Positions 27,539-36,529 are shown, counted from the stretch's first letter. The stretch: 64,000 bases of DNA from Niastella caeni (GCF_004834005.1 NZ_STFF01000001.1:991347-1055346), one strand, 5' to 3'. Translations and numbers: made by a program. The notes: generated by a model from the sequence alone, not told the origin.

Positions 27539-28903
27539 TTAGGCCACTCCTTTTGAAGCTGCAGGCAACGGATCGGCATAATGCGCCAAACCATAATTCC
27601 TGTTCTGTGCCGCATTCGGATATTGCACATGCCATTCAAATTCATCTCTGAAATGACGAATGGCCGCAGCTACCGGCCAGGCAGCAGCGTCGCCTAACGG
27701 ACAAATAGTATTTCCTTCTATCTTCCGTTGAATATCCCACAACAGATCAATATCGCTCTTCTTGCCTTTCCCGTATTCAATGTTCTTCAGGATCTTCTCC
27801 ATCCAACCGGTCCCTTCGCGGCAGGGCGAGCATTGTCCGCAACTTTCATGGCGGTAAAAACGCGCCAGCGTTAAGGTATGCCGCACCACGCACTGGTCTT
27901 CATCCAACACAATAAAACCGCCCGACCCCATCATGGTACCAGTGGCAAAACCGCCATCAGACAAACTTTCATAGTTCATTATCCTGTTCTCGCCTTTGGC
28001 TGTTTTCAATAACAGGTTCGCCGGCAAAATAGGAACTGATGAACCACCCGGGATACAGGCCTTGAGGCGTTTGCCATTGGCAATACCACCACAATACTCG
28101 TCGCTGTAAATAAACTCTTCCACCGAAATGGTCATGTCTATTTCATACACGCCGGGTTTATTAATATTACCGCAAGCCGAAATGAGCTTGGTACCGGTAG
28201 ATTTTCCAACACCTATTTTAGCGTATTCATCACCGCCAATATTAAGGATAGGCACTACAGCGGCAATCGTTTCTACGTTGTTCACCACTGTTGGGCAATC
28301 CCACAAACCTTTTACCGCGGGGAACGGAGGTTTTATTCTCGGGTTACCTCTCTTCCCTTCCAGCGATTCTATCAGGGCAGTTTCTTCACCGCAGATATAA
28401 GCGCCGGCGCCACGTTGTACATATATTTCACAATCGAAGCCGCTGCCCAGGATATTCTTACCCAGCCAGCCATTGTTCTTTGCTTCTGCAATGGCCTGCT
28501 CCAGTATATCAACGATCCACGCGTATTCACCACGGATATAAATAAATGTTCTGTTCGAACCTAACGCAAAAGAGGCAACGATCAGTCCTTCTACCAGCAA
28601 ATGCGGAATAAATTCCATCAGGTAACGATCCTTGAAGGTACCGGGCTCCGATTCGTCGGCATTGCATACTAAGTAACGGGGAACGCCTTCAGGCTTGGCC
28701 AGAAAGCTCCATTTCATACCGGCAGGGAAACCCGCGCCACCACGACCCCGCAAACCACTTTTCTTTACTTCTTCAGTTACCTGGTCGGGACTCATGGTCT
28801 TGAGCGCCTTTTCTACGCTGCGGTAGCCGCCTTCACGACGGTATACATCGTAATTACGGATTCCCGGAACATGCGCTTTTTCTAATAATAATTTTCTTCC
28901 CAT
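27539..28903 (-). CDS. nuoF: NADH-quinone oxidoreductase subunit F (NADH/FMN site)
   Basis: 454 residues. Oxidises NADH with FMN. Seen: GLRGRGGAGFPAGMKW (nucleotide binding), NADESEPGTFKDR (FMN site), YICGEETALIESLEG, and the 4Fe-4S ligands ESCGQCSPCREGTGW plus NTICPLGDAA. Normal length. 63 nt after nuoE; the spacer has CGGTAACTGG words. Confidence 0.97.
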   Translation of the reverse strand: MGRKLLLEKAHVPGIRNYDVYRREGGYRSVEKALKTMSPDQVTEEVKKSGLRGRGGAGFPAGMKWSFLAKPEGVPRYLVCNADESEPGTFKDRYLMEFIPHLLVEGLIVASFALGSNRTFIYIRGEYAWIVDILEQAIAEAKNNGWLGKNILGSGFDCEIYVQRGAGAYICGEETALIESLEGKRGNPRIKPPFPAVKGLWDCPTVVNNVETIAAVVPILNIGGDEYAKIGVGKSTGTKLISACGNINKPGVYEIDMTISVEEFIYSDEYCGGIANGKRLKACIPGGSSVPILPANLLLKTAKGENRIMNYESLSDGGFATGTMMGSGGFIVLDEDQCVVRHTLTLARFYRHESCGQCSPCREGTGWMEKILKNIEYGKGKKSDIDLLWDIQRKIEGNTICPLGDAAAWPVAAAIRHFRDEFEWHVQYPNAAQNRNYGLAHYADPLPAASKGVA

Positions 28904-28908
28904 ATTAA

Positions 28909-28966
28909 TATGTTACCGGTTACCGGTTGCCAGTTCCCGGTATCCGGTAACTGGCAACTGGTAACA
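28909..28966. repeat. Inverted word repeats in the nuoE-nuoF spacer
   Basis: TTACCGGTTACCGGTTGCCAG (about 28914-28933) followed by its near complement CGGTAACTGGCAACTGGTAA (about 28945-28964). Same words as 6966-7036. Confidence 0.75.
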
Positions 28967-29467
28967 CTAATTATTCGTCACTGCATTTCTTTCACACTCT
29001 TCGATGATCGCATCGATCTTTTCTTTCGTCAGGTGTTCGCGGTAATGTTTGCCCAATTGCATCATGGGAGCATAACCGCAAGCGCCCAGGCACTCTACTG
29101 TTTTCAGGGTGAACAACCCATCGGCAGTTGTTTCCCCTACTTTAATGCCCAGCTTGTTCTTTATATAATCAATAATGTCGTCGCTGCCGTTTATCATACA
29201 CGGACCGGTTTGGCACACTTCAAAAACATACTTACCTACCGGCTTCAGGTTGTACATTGAATAAAAAGTGGCTACTTCATACACCTCAATAGGTTCTATT
29301 TTGAGTATAGAAGCCACATAATCCATGGTTTCTGCACTCAACCAGCCACCAAATTCTTCCTGTGCAATATGCAATACGGGTATCAGGGCACTTTTTTGCT
29401 TTCCTGCCGGATAGCGTGCAATGATCTCGTTTACCTTATTTAATTTCTCTGCAGAAAATTGAGCCAC
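28967..29467 (-). CDS. nuoE: NADH-quinone oxidoreductase subunit E (2Fe-2S)
   Basis: 166 residues with a thioredoxin-like fold carrying the N1a-type 2Fe-2S cluster. Ligands seen: CQTGPC and, about 40 residues later, CLGAC. Typical start of AEKLNKVNEIIARYP. 28 nt after the WG-repeat gene that separates it from nuoD. Confidence 0.96.
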   Translation of the reverse strand: MAQFSAEKLNKVNEIIARYPAGKQKSALIPVLHIAQEEFGGWLSAETMDYVASILKIEPIEVYEVATFYSMYNLKPVGKYVFEVCQTGPCMINGSDDIIDYIKNKLGIKVGETTADGLFTLKTVECLGACGYAPMMQLGKHYREHLTKEKIDAIIEECERNAVTNN

Positions 29468-29494
29468 TTTCTTTATTATAATTTATGTTTATAA

Positions 29495-30511
29495 TCAGTC
29501 TTCGAAATATTCGGTGCCTTTTGCATCAATCAATCCTCTTTTGCCTTTATACTTTACCCAGCACAAAGTTATTTTCCTTATAAAATAATCACATTCATCG
29601 TACTTACAGGGAATAACCAGTTTTCCATCTCTGTTTATAAAACCCCATTTGCCATTTTTTTGTGCCGGTGAAAGTGTAAACCAGTAAAAAGCATCGATTC
29701 TTAATCTTTCATATGGTTCAGTAGTCAGCTTTTTACCATCTATATCATAAAGTGTATTTCCAATTTTATCACTCATGCATATCAGGCTGGTATTACGACT
29801 GTATGGCAAAAAAACGTCGGTATAAATGGTAGGGATGATCAGGTTATTATTAACAATTACACCCACCTTCCCTTTATTACTCACTTTATATGCGTTGCAT
29901 TCAACTCCGTTCTTTTGTACTTCAAACAACCGTTCAATTTCGTCAAAGGAAGGTTCTACTTTCCATTTTTCCGGTTTCACATCTAAAATGCCCCATTTAC
30001 CATTCAGTTTCGCCCGCACTTCATACAATTCGTTATGCCTATCCCAGTATATATAATCGAAGCGCGCCGTCAATACGGTATCCCGGCCATAGATCAATCC
30101 GAATTTTTTCGAAGCCGGATCTCTAAATATTTCTCTTGTTTTATCGTCTGCAGGCAGCGACATTCCCATCGGAGGCAATTCTCCCATCGATTCCTTTTTG
30201 GGTAATTCAACCTCTTCAATTGACCTCAGTTTCCCTGCTCTGTTTATCAAATAATCCTTCGTTCCTTTTTTCACCCAGGCCAGGGTATCGGGTACTTTAA
30301 TTTTAAGATGAACGGGCGTTTCTCCAAACGTTCGAACATCATCAAAGCTCACGGGAATTATGATCTTTTTATTCCTATCACAAAATCCCCATTTATTTCC
30401 CTTACGATATGGAATCCTGTCGGGCAATGAACCTACCTTTTGACCATATATTGACGATTCGCATACAACCAACAACAAAAAACAAAGAGCTTTACCAAAT
30501 ACCTTTTTCAT
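29495..30511 (-). CDS. Secreted WG-repeat protein inside the nuo operon
   Basis: 338 residues from ATG 30511 (a TTG at 30517 is possible). Signal peptide MKKVFGKALCFLLLVVCESS. Several WG-type repeats with the pattern K-W-G-(F/I)-(I/C)-x(3-5)-(K/E)-x-(I/V)-(I/V)-P: YRKGNKWGFCDRNKKIIIP, LNGKWGILD, NGKWGFINRDGKLVIPCKYD, and a final GKRGLIDAKGTEYF. The fold is probably a beta-propeller-like repeat; function unknown. It sits between nuoD and nuoE in the same direction, 28 nt from nuoE, so it may be cotranscribed with complex I genes. A second WG protein is at 43855-45564. Confidence 0.82.
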   Translation of the reverse strand: MKKVFGKALCFLLLVVCESSIYGQKVGSLPDRIPYRKGNKWGFCDRNKKIIIPVSFDDVRTFGETPVHLKIKVPDTLAWVKKGTKDYLINRAGKLRSIEEVELPKKESMGELPPMGMSLPADDKTREIFRDPASKKFGLIYGRDTVLTARFDYIYWDRHNELYEVRAKLNGKWGILDVKPEKWKVEPSFDEIERLFEVQKNGVECNAYKVSNKGKVGVIVNNNLIIPTIYTDVFLPYSRNTSLICMSDKIGNTLYDIDGKKLTTEPYERLRIDAFYWFTLSPAQKNGKWGFINRDGKLVIPCKYDECDYFIRKITLCWVKYKGKRGLIDAKGTEYFED

Positions 30512-30591
30512 TACCAAATACCTATTTAAATGTGAAGTAAACGAACAAATTATTGCCGATTACTTTTCCCCTTAGCTTTTCCTTTATCATC

Positions 30592-30618
30592 ACCCGTCTT
30601 AGCCAAGGCTACGGACGG
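30592..30618. repeat. Hairpin in the spacer between nuoD and the WG gene
   Basis: CCCGTC (30592-30597), TAGCC/GGCTA inner stem, GACGGG (30613-30618), a two-segment hairpin 13 nt beyond the nuoD stop. No U-run, so more likely a mobile or structural palindrome than a terminator. Confidence 0.55.
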
Positions 30619-30630
30619 GCAAGCATTAAC

Positions 30631-31854
30631 CTAAGCATCCATCTCCCCTGCAATCAAATTCAGGCTACTCATGGTAATGATGGCATCACTCAGCATGGCG
30701 CCTTTCGTCAACTCTTCATATGCCTGGTAATATATAAAGCACGGACGACGGAAATGCAACCGGTAAGGCGTACGGCCGCCATCAGTGATCAAATAAAATC
30801 CTAACTCACCATTGGCGCCTTCTACCGATTGGTACACTTCACCAGCCGGAATATCTATTTCGCCCATGATGATCTTGAAGTGCCAGATCAGCGCTTCCAT
30901 CTTCGTATATACATCCTTTTTCTCGGGCAGGTAATACTCCGGAATATCGGCATGGAATACTTCGGCTTCTTTTCCTTTAAACTCTTTCACCTTGCGAAGC
31001 GCCTGTTCAATGATGCGCAGCGATTGCCACATTTCCCCGTTACGAACAAGGTAACGATCGTAACAGTCGCCGGTGCTGCCCACCGGTATTTCAAATTCAA
31101 AATCTTCGTAGCTGCTGTAAGGCGTATGCACCCGTACATCGTAATCAACGCCGGCTGCCCGCAGGTTCGGACCGGTAAAACCATAATTCAACGCACGCTC
31201 GGCACTGATAGGCCCGCACCCAATGGTACGTTCCATGAAAATGCGGTTACGGGTGAACAGGTTCTCAAACTCCTTCAACACCTTAGGGTATTCTTTCAGG
31301 AATTTCTCGAGCTTTTCAAAAGCTGTATTGTTGAAGTTCCTTTCAAAACCACCGATACGTCCAATATTGGTAGTAAGGCGGGAACCACATATTTCCTCAT
31401 ATATTTCGTAAATCAGTTCACGGTATTGCATCACATACAGGAAGCCTGTATAGGCGCCGGTATCAACCCCAACAATAGAGTTACAGATAAGGTGATCGGC
31501 TATGCGCGCCAGTTCCATTACAATCACGCGCAGATAATCTACCCGTTTGGGGATCTTCACGCCCAGCAACTTTTCGCAGGTCAAATGCCAGCCCATGTTG
31601 TTAATGGGAGCTGAACAATAATTCAACCTGTCGGTAAGCGGGGTGATCTGGTACAAAGGCCTGCGCTCGGCAATTTTTTCAAACGCACGGTGAATATAAC
31701 CTACGGTTTGTTCGGCAGAGATAATCCGTTCCCCATCCAGTTCCAGGATATTTTGAAATACACCATGGGTAGCCGGGTGGGTAGGCCCTAAATTGAGGGT
31801 TGTGGTCTGTTTCTCAATAGAACCCTCGGGTAATTTTATATGCTGATCACTCAT
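30631..31854 (-). CDS. nuoD: NADH-quinone oxidoreductase subunit D
   Basis: 407 residues from ATG 31854 (MSDQHIKLPEG). An in-frame start at 31917 would add residues encoded by AATTTGAAAAT repeat words and is rejected. Quinone-site subunit, hydrogenase-like. Seen: LNLGPTHPATHG near the start (conserved His), IGYIHRAFEKIAE, RIADHL, and the ending SLNLIAGEMDA, usual for NuoD. NuoC and NuoD are separate here. Confidence 0.97.
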   Translation of the reverse strand: MSDQHIKLPEGSIEKQTTTLNLGPTHPATHGVFQNILELDGERIISAEQTVGYIHRAFEKIAERRPLYQITPLTDRLNYCSAPINNMGWHLTCEKLLGVKIPKRVDYLRVIVMELARIADHLICNSIVGVDTGAYTGFLYVMQYRELIYEIYEEICGSRLTTNIGRIGGFERNFNNTAFEKLEKFLKEYPKVLKEFENLFTRNRIFMERTIGCGPISAERALNYGFTGPNLRAAGVDYDVRVHTPYSSYEDFEFEIPVGSTGDCYDRYLVRNGEMWQSLRIIEQALRKVKEFKGKEAEVFHADIPEYYLPEKKDVYTKMEALIWHFKIIMGEIDIPAGEVYQSVEGANGELGFYLITDGGRTPYRLHFRRPCFIYYQAYEELTKGAMLSDAIITMSSLNLIAGEMDA

Positions 31855-31856
31855 AA

Positions 31857-31952
31857 AGTCAATTTGAAAATAAATCAATTTGAAAATTTGAAAATAAATG
31901 CCCAAGGCCTGTGCCAACCATTTTCAAATTAGCACATCTTCAAATTTTCAAA
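31857..31952. repeat. Inverted word repeats AATTTGAAAAT in the nuoC-nuoD spacer
   Basis: AATTTGAAAATAAATCAATTT (about 31861-31880) and a second copy, then the complement ATTTTCAAATTAGCAC and CTTCAAATTTTCAAATT at about 31918-31952, fill the spacer completely. Confidence 0.8.
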
Positions 31953-32456
31953 TTATCTACCAAACATATCATCGTCCTTGTCAACACGGGTTTGCTCTTC
32001 CAGCGGAAATTCTTTGCGCATCGGGAAGTAATCCATCTCATCCACATTCAGGATCCGCTTCAGGTTAGGGTGACCGATAAAGTTCACGCCGTAAAAATCA
32101 TAGGTCTCCCGTTCCATCCAGTTAGCGCCGGAAAATAAAGCAGTAGCACTGTAAACATCCGGTGTTAAAATATCGGTAAACACTTTAAACCGGATCCTCA
32201 CATTGGCACTGAGGCTATGCAGGTGATACACTACCGCCAGTTCACGTCCTTTATTATCGGGATAATGAACGGCCTGCAGATCGGTCAGGAACCGGAATGC
32301 CAGCTCATCTTCATCGAATAAGTACTGAAGCACTTTCAGATTAAGTTCTTTAGGCGCTTCAAACGTGAGCATGCCATAGGGCTCCAGAAATCCCTGAACC
32401 TGGTCGCCAAACTTTTCAGTTAACCGCTGTTTGATATATTCGTTCGTTAAAGCCAT
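31953..32456 (-). CDS. nuoC: NADH-quinone oxidoreductase subunit C
   Basis: 167 residues. 30-kDa-type subunit of the peripheral arm. Seen: the family signature WMERETYDFYGVNFIGHPNL with the following RILNVDEMDYFPMRKEFPL. Normal bacterial length. 85 nt after nuoB; the spacer holds CCCTAAAGGG palindromes. Confidence 0.96.
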   Translation of the reverse strand: MALTNEYIKQRLTEKFGDQVQGFLEPYGMLTFEAPKELNLKVLQYLFDEDELAFRFLTDLQAVHYPDNKGRELAVVYHLHSLSANVRIRFKVFTDILTPDVYSATALFSGANWMERETYDFYGVNFIGHPNLKRILNVDEMDYFPMRKEFPLEEQTRVDKDDDMFGR

Positions 32457-32541
32457 ACCCCATCCCTAAAGGGAGAAATTTATTTTAGTTAAAAAGACAC
32501 CATTAACAACCGCCCTACTCCCCCTTTAGGGGGCTGGGGGG
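32457..32541. repeat. CCCTAAAGGG palindrome pair in the nuoB-nuoC spacer
   Basis: CCCTAAAGGG (32463-32472) next to nuoC and CCCCCTTTAGGGGG followed by CTGGGGGG (32520-32541) next to nuoB, in opposite orientation at the two ends of the spacer. Confidence 0.65.
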
Positions 32542-33120
32542 TTATTGTATTCCGTAACTCTCCATTAATTGCTTATACTTATCGCTGTTCCTTCTGCGCA
32601 AGCTCTCTTTCCCTATCAGGTCCTGAATTTTGATAATGCCATCGATTACTGCTTCAGGCCGGGGAGGACAACCAGGTACATATACATCTACGGGAATGAT
32701 CTGGTCTATACCCTGCAAAACGCTGTAGGTATCAAAGATGCCGCCACTGCTGGCGCAAGCACCCATAGCCAGCACCCAACGGGGTTCGGCCATCTGTAAA
32801 TATACCTGTTTTACAACGGGCGCCATTTTTTTGGCAATGGTGCCCATCACCATCAACAGGTCGCACTGACGGGGAGAAAAACCCACCCGCTCAGACCCAA
32901 ACCGGGCCAGGTCGTAGTGTGCGCCCATAGTAGCCATAAATTCAATTCCACAACAGGAAGTAGCAAAAGGCAGTGGCCAGATGGAATTCTTACGGGCCAG
33001 CCCAACTACTTTATCGAGGCTGGTTGAAAAGAAACCTTCGCCCATATAACCTTCAGGACCTTCCTTAACCAGTTTCACATCGGTTTGACCGTATATATTG
33101 TATTGAACGGGACGTGCCAT
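32542..33120 (-). CDS. nuoB: NADH-quinone oxidoreductase subunit B (4Fe-4S N2)
   Basis: 192 residues. Carries cluster N2 next to the quinone site. Ligands seen: the adjacent CysCys of ATSCCGIEFM, the Cys of MGACASSGG, and VDVYVPGCPPRPEA. Normal length. 145 nt after nuoA with word repeats between them. Confidence 0.97.
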   Translation of the reverse strand: MARPVQYNIYGQTDVKLVKEGPEGYMGEGFFSTSLDKVVGLARKNSIWPLPFATSCCGIEFMATMGAHYDLARFGSERVGFSPRQCDLLMVMGTIAKKMAPVVKQVYLQMAEPRWVLAMGACASSGGIFDTYSVLQGIDQIIPVDVYVPGCPPRPEAVIDGIIKIQDLIGKESLRRRNSDKYKQLMESYGIQ

Positions 33121-33122
33121 AA

Positions 33123-33262
33123 ATTAAATTTGAAATTTAGCCAATTAGCAAATGTGCAAATGATATTTTATATAACAACCCACTTATAATTAGGTTGCTT
33201 TTTCCCTAAATGAATGCAGCAAAGGCATTTTCACATTTGCTAATTTTTACATTTGCACATTG
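33123..33262. repeat. Inverted word repeats in the nuoA-nuoB spacer
   Basis: AATTTGAAATTTAGCCAATT and CAAATGTGCAAATG (33126-33163), then TTTTCACATTTGCTAATTT and ACATTTGCACATT (about 33226-33261), complementary arms about 60 nt apart. Confidence 0.8.
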
Positions 33263-33265
33263 ATT

Positions 33266-33676
33266 TTAGTCTTCCCACTTTAACGCTCCTTTCTTAATAA
33301 TGTATATAAAGCCTGCCAGAAAAAATGCAATGAACATCAACACCGCAAAAAAGCCATTCCACCCCAGTTCTTTAAAGTTGACGGCATAGGGGTAGAAAAA
33401 GATCACCTCCACATCGAAAAGCACAAATAAGATCGCTACCAGGAAGTATTTAATGGCCATAGGCTGACGGGCGTCGCCATGGCTTTTAATACCGCTGGCA
33501 AAGGTTTCCAGTTTGTCGGCTGTATTACGTTTAGGCCCCAGCCAGTGGGTAACACCCATCATAACAGCTACAAAAATTACAGCGAAAATTAATTGAATAG
33601 CAATAGGGAGATACCAGTAGGAACTATCGGGATCGTGGGCAACGGTATTGGAGACTTGTAACAGGTACATATTCAT
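33266..33676 (-). CDS. nuoA: NADH-quinone oxidoreductase subunit A, first gene of the nuo operon
   Basis: 136 residues (ATGs at 33676 and 33670). Three membrane segments, with the conserved loop between the first and second (YLPIAIQLIFAVIFVAVMMG ... SGIKSHGDARQPMAIKYFL) and the acidic membrane motif LFDVEVIFFYPYAVNF. A clear promoter lies just upstream, making this the operon head. Confidence 0.96.
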   Translation of the reverse strand: MNMYLLQVSNTVAHDPDSSYWYLPIAIQLIFAVIFVAVMMGVTHWLGPKRNTADKLETFASGIKSHGDARQPMAIKYFLVAILFVLFDVEVIFFYPYAVNFKELGWNGFFAVLMFIAFFLAGFIYIIKKGALKWED

Positions 33677-33696
33677 AACCCGTTTTGGTTTAGTGG

Positions 33697-33726
33697 CAAA
33701 AATAAGACAGGGTTTTAAATTTTCAA
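33697..33726 (-). promoter_or_regulatory. nuo operon promoter
   Basis: Minus strand: TTG (33726-33724), exactly 19 nt, TATTTTTG (33704-33697), then 20 nt to the nuoA ATG. A near-perfect match to the Bacteroidota consensus. The terminator of the upstream TPR gene ends 24 nt before it. Confidence 0.78.
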
Positions 33727-33749
33727 CTTTAAAATCAATTAAATAAAAA

Positions 33750-33789
33750 TCCTCCCGACCCTATTTTTAAAAAAAACGGGTCGGGAGGA
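33750..33789 (-). terminator. Terminator of the TPR gene
   Basis: Perfect 12-bp GC-rich stem TCCTCCCGACCC (33750-33761) / GGGTCGGGAGGA (33778-33789). On the minus strand it is followed by ATTTTTATTT. It isolates the PstS/TPR unit from the nuo promoter. Confidence 0.88.
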
Positions 33790-33833
33790 CTGAATATGAT
33801 ACGATTAATTGTTAGTTTACCATTTGTTAACCG

Positions 33834-35534
33834 TTATTTCTTCGCAGCGCCGCCTGGTTTGCTGGTGGTACTGCTGCTTCCACCTGTTCTTTTGGGTTGC
33901 GGAGCCGGTTGAGCCGGTCTGCTGTTAAGCTGTTTCTGCAATACAGGTTTGGCCGCGTTGGCAAACTGATTGGTAGGATCTATTGCCAAAATTTTATCAA
34001 CATACGTCAACGCTGTTTTGCTGTCTTTTTTAGCATCATTATAATAAGTGGTGAGGTAAGTGAATGCACTCACTATTTGCGCCTTGAATTTTGTTGAATC
34101 GAGCTTGGCAGCCATTTCTGCCAGCTTTTCATACGGTGCTACGGCAATTCCCTGGGTCATAGCAGTATCCATAGCCTGTTTTGCGCGGGCGCACCACAGG
34201 TAACCATAGATCTGATCAGGGAATTTAGATTGATAAATACCGCAGAAAATGCTGTCGGCAGTGGTGTAGTTAGCTGCCTGGTAATGGGCATAGCCCCAGT
34301 TATACAGATCACTTTGTGTGGGCTCTTTCTTCAATTTATACGCTTCACCCAGCCAGTTGGCTTCCTGTTTGCGATCGCCCATTTTTTTAGCGAGGGCGGC
34401 CGCTTTGGTGATGTATTTTACCTTGTTTTCCGGAATCGTATCCAGGTCAACTGCTTTTTGCAGGTTGACAAAAGCCTGGGTTTCGCTGCCTGGTGTTTTT
34501 GTGTTCAGGTTGGCCAGTTCTTCGTAGTCAGCGGGCAATACATCATCCGGGTTCTGCTTGGCAAAATAATCGGCTATGTATTTATTGGCGCAGTTGATAT
34601 CCTTCAGGGTATCGCAGGCATACGCCACCATTTTATACATACGGGGCGCTACTTTATCACCAAACTGGCTGATCAGGCTCAAAGCTTTGTCCTTCGCTTC
34701 TCCAAATTTGCCAGAGGCATATAAGAAGTCGGTTTTCAGGTATTCCACATCGGGGCCCTGATCGGCATTGGCGGTATAGCTGGCCAGGTAAGGAGCGGCT
34801 TTATTTACATCTTTAAAATACCAGTAATAGAACAATTCAAAATAAGTAGGCGCATAAGCCGGATCTATCTTTATAGCTTCCTCGAAAAGTGGTAAAAACA
34901 TTTCAGGGTTCCGCTGGGTAAGATATACTTTAGCGCTCTTATGCTTGGCGGCCGCATATTTAGGATCGAGCGTAAACGCTTTGTTGTAAGAAGTAATGGC
35001 ATTGCCACCATCAATTAATTTACGGTAAGCATCGCCTATGAGAATGTAGGTCTCAGGATCTTTAAACCCTTTAACCTGTGTAGCCAGGTTCAGCTTTTCG
35101 ATGGCATAAGTAGCATCGCCGTTTTTGGCATCTACATTAGCGCGGCCAATAGCGTTGAACACTTCTACATCTTTTCCTTTTGTTAAGGAGATGGCAGTTT
35201 CAAAACGCTGGCGGGCATCATTGGTTTTACCTTCGCGCAGTTCTATTTCGCCCATGCCTACTAAGATCAGCGGGGCATTGCCATTTTGTTGCAGCGCTTT
35301 CTGATACAGATTTTTAGCGCCAACAGAATCTTTTTGTTCCAGCAAGGTTTGGCCAAGCCAATATGTAGCATCGATATTATTCGGATTCGCTGCCAGCACT
35401 TTTTCAAAATTCTCCCTGGCACTTTTGTATCGTTCGTAATAGAAAAACTTCCTTCCCTGCTCCACACTCTGGGCAAATAGCACATTGCTACCCAGTACAA
35501 CCATGGTTACAAAACTGATGAATCGCTTGCTCAT
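33834..35534 (-). CDS. Secreted tetratricopeptide-repeat protein
   Basis: 566 residues with a signal peptide (MSKRFISFVTMVVLGSNVLFA, then QSVEQ). TPR units run through most of the length, e.g. ARENFEKVLAANPNNIDATYWLGQTL, AITSYNKAFTLDPKYAAAKH and LPLFEEAIKIDPAYAPTYFELF (given as short motifs: A-NPNNIDATY, DPKYAAAK, DPAYAPTY). Pro/Gly/Ser-rich tail. Probably a periplasmic scaffold. Downstream of the PstS-like gene; in related bacteria such TPR and PstS genes often follow exbB/exbD/tonB, which here lie 21 kb away. Confidence 0.88.
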   Translation of the reverse strand: MSKRFISFVTMVVLGSNVLFAQSVEQGRKFFYYERYKSARENFEKVLAANPNNIDATYWLGQTLLEQKDSVGAKNLYQKALQQNGNAPLILVGMGEIELREGKTNDARQRFETAISLTKGKDVEVFNAIGRANVDAKNGDATYAIEKLNLATQVKGFKDPETYILIGDAYRKLIDGGNAITSYNKAFTLDPKYAAAKHKSAKVYLTQRNPEMFLPLFEEAIKIDPAYAPTYFELFYYWYFKDVNKAAPYLASYTANADQGPDVEYLKTDFLYASGKFGEAKDKALSLISQFGDKVAPRMYKMVAYACDTLKDINCANKYIADYFAKQNPDDVLPADYEELANLNTKTPGSETQAFVNLQKAVDLDTIPENKVKYITKAAALAKKMGDRKQEANWLGEAYKLKKEPTQSDLYNWGYAHYQAANYTTADSIFCGIYQSKFPDQIYGYLWCARAKQAMDTAMTQGIAVAPYEKLAEMAAKLDSTKFKAQIVSAFTYLTTYYNDAKKDSKTALTYVDKILAIDPTNQFANAAKPVLQKQLNSRPAQPAPQPKRTGGSSSTTSKPGGAAKK

Positions 35535-35596
35535 TGTAAGTTGCTATTTTTTTAAAAGTTTTATAATGTATTAGGAATCCGTAGTTTAAAGTTTAA

Positions 35597-36529
35597 TTAC
35601 TGGATCTGCATCTTTCGTTCTCCGAAGCTCATTCTGGCCGGCAATAAGTATGCCCGATAGAATATTTTTTGTCCCTTTTCGTAGATAAGAAAATTTGCAA
35701 AACCGTTGCCAAGCCCGTCATAATTTTCCTTTAAAATATAATATAGCGGTCTGAGCATGGGGTATCGGCCATACGCGATATTATATTGTACCGGATCAAC
35801 ATATGTGCCATTACACCCCCGGCACTCGATTTGTGCAATTTTAACCTTTTTTAGGAAACTAAGCTGGGTGGTATCATCTTTATTACCGATCCAGCTTACC
35901 CCTAGCAAACCTATAGCGTCCTGATTATTAGAAATATAGTCTATTACACCTTCGGTATTTTGAGCCGCCACTATATTAGGGCTCAATGATTGTCCCTGCA
36001 ATAATGAGTCCACTACAAACCGTACCGTGCTGGTAGCCGTTTTCCCATCCAGCAACATTTTGTATTTATAGCCGCTGGTGCCCTTGGCAATGGAACGGAT
36101 GTCCTGCATGGTGAACAAAGTGTCTTTTACCTGGTTGTTCACGATCACCGCAATAGCATCATAGGCAATGGGGCCAAACACCGGCTTGAATGATAATTTA
36201 TTGGTAAGTGTAGTTTCCTCCGTTTCACTCAGGCCCCTGGTTACAATTACCATGCGAATACTGTCAACATTCAGGTCGCGCAAGCATTCCGCCTCTGGCT
36301 TATACTGTACCACAATATGTGCGTCGGGATGTTGAGATTCAAATACCTTGATCTGTGAGTCGATTACCGGTTTAAAGCTTTCATCCACACTGATGTGAAT
36401 GGTACCGCTGGTAGTAGTTTCCTGGGGCTTATTTGTTGGAGCTGAACTACATGCAGTTACAAACAAATTGATTCCACCGATCACTACCAAAACCCGGAAT
36501 ACCGATTGAGCTAACCCTATCCATTTCAT
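35597..36529 (-). CDS. PstS-like substrate-binding lipoprotein
   Basis: 310 residues from ATG 36529 (MKWIGLAQ); the 10-residue longer reading is rejected because the lipoprotein signal fits this start. Lipobox LFVTAC, lipidated Cys at residue 27. The domain is of the phosphate-binding PstS type: TIHISVDESFKPVIDSQIKVF, the hinge segment, and NQDAIGLLGVSWIG. No PstA/B/C genes are adjacent, so it may serve TonB-linked uptake instead of an ABC importer (inference). Confidence 0.85.
   Translation of the reverse strand: MKWIGLAQSVFRVLVVIGGINLFVTACSSAPTNKPQETTTSGTIHISVDESFKPVIDSQIKVFESQHPDAHIVVQYKPEAECLRDLNVDSIRMVIVTRGLSETEETTLTNKLSFKPVFGPIAYDAIAVIVNNQVKDTLFTMQDIRSIAKGTSGYKYKMLLDGKTATSTVRFVVDSLLQGQSLSPNIVAAQNTEGVIDYISNNQDAIGLLGVSWIGNKDDTTQLSFLKKVKIAQIECRGCNGTYVDPVQYNIAYGRYPMLRPLYYILKENYDGLGNGFANFLIYEKGQKIFYRAYLLPARMSFGERKMQIQ

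Noticed and set aside
31855..31917. Longer start for NuoD
   Set aside because: The 21 added residues are the translation of AATTTGAAAAT words; NuoD normally begins near MSDQHIKL.
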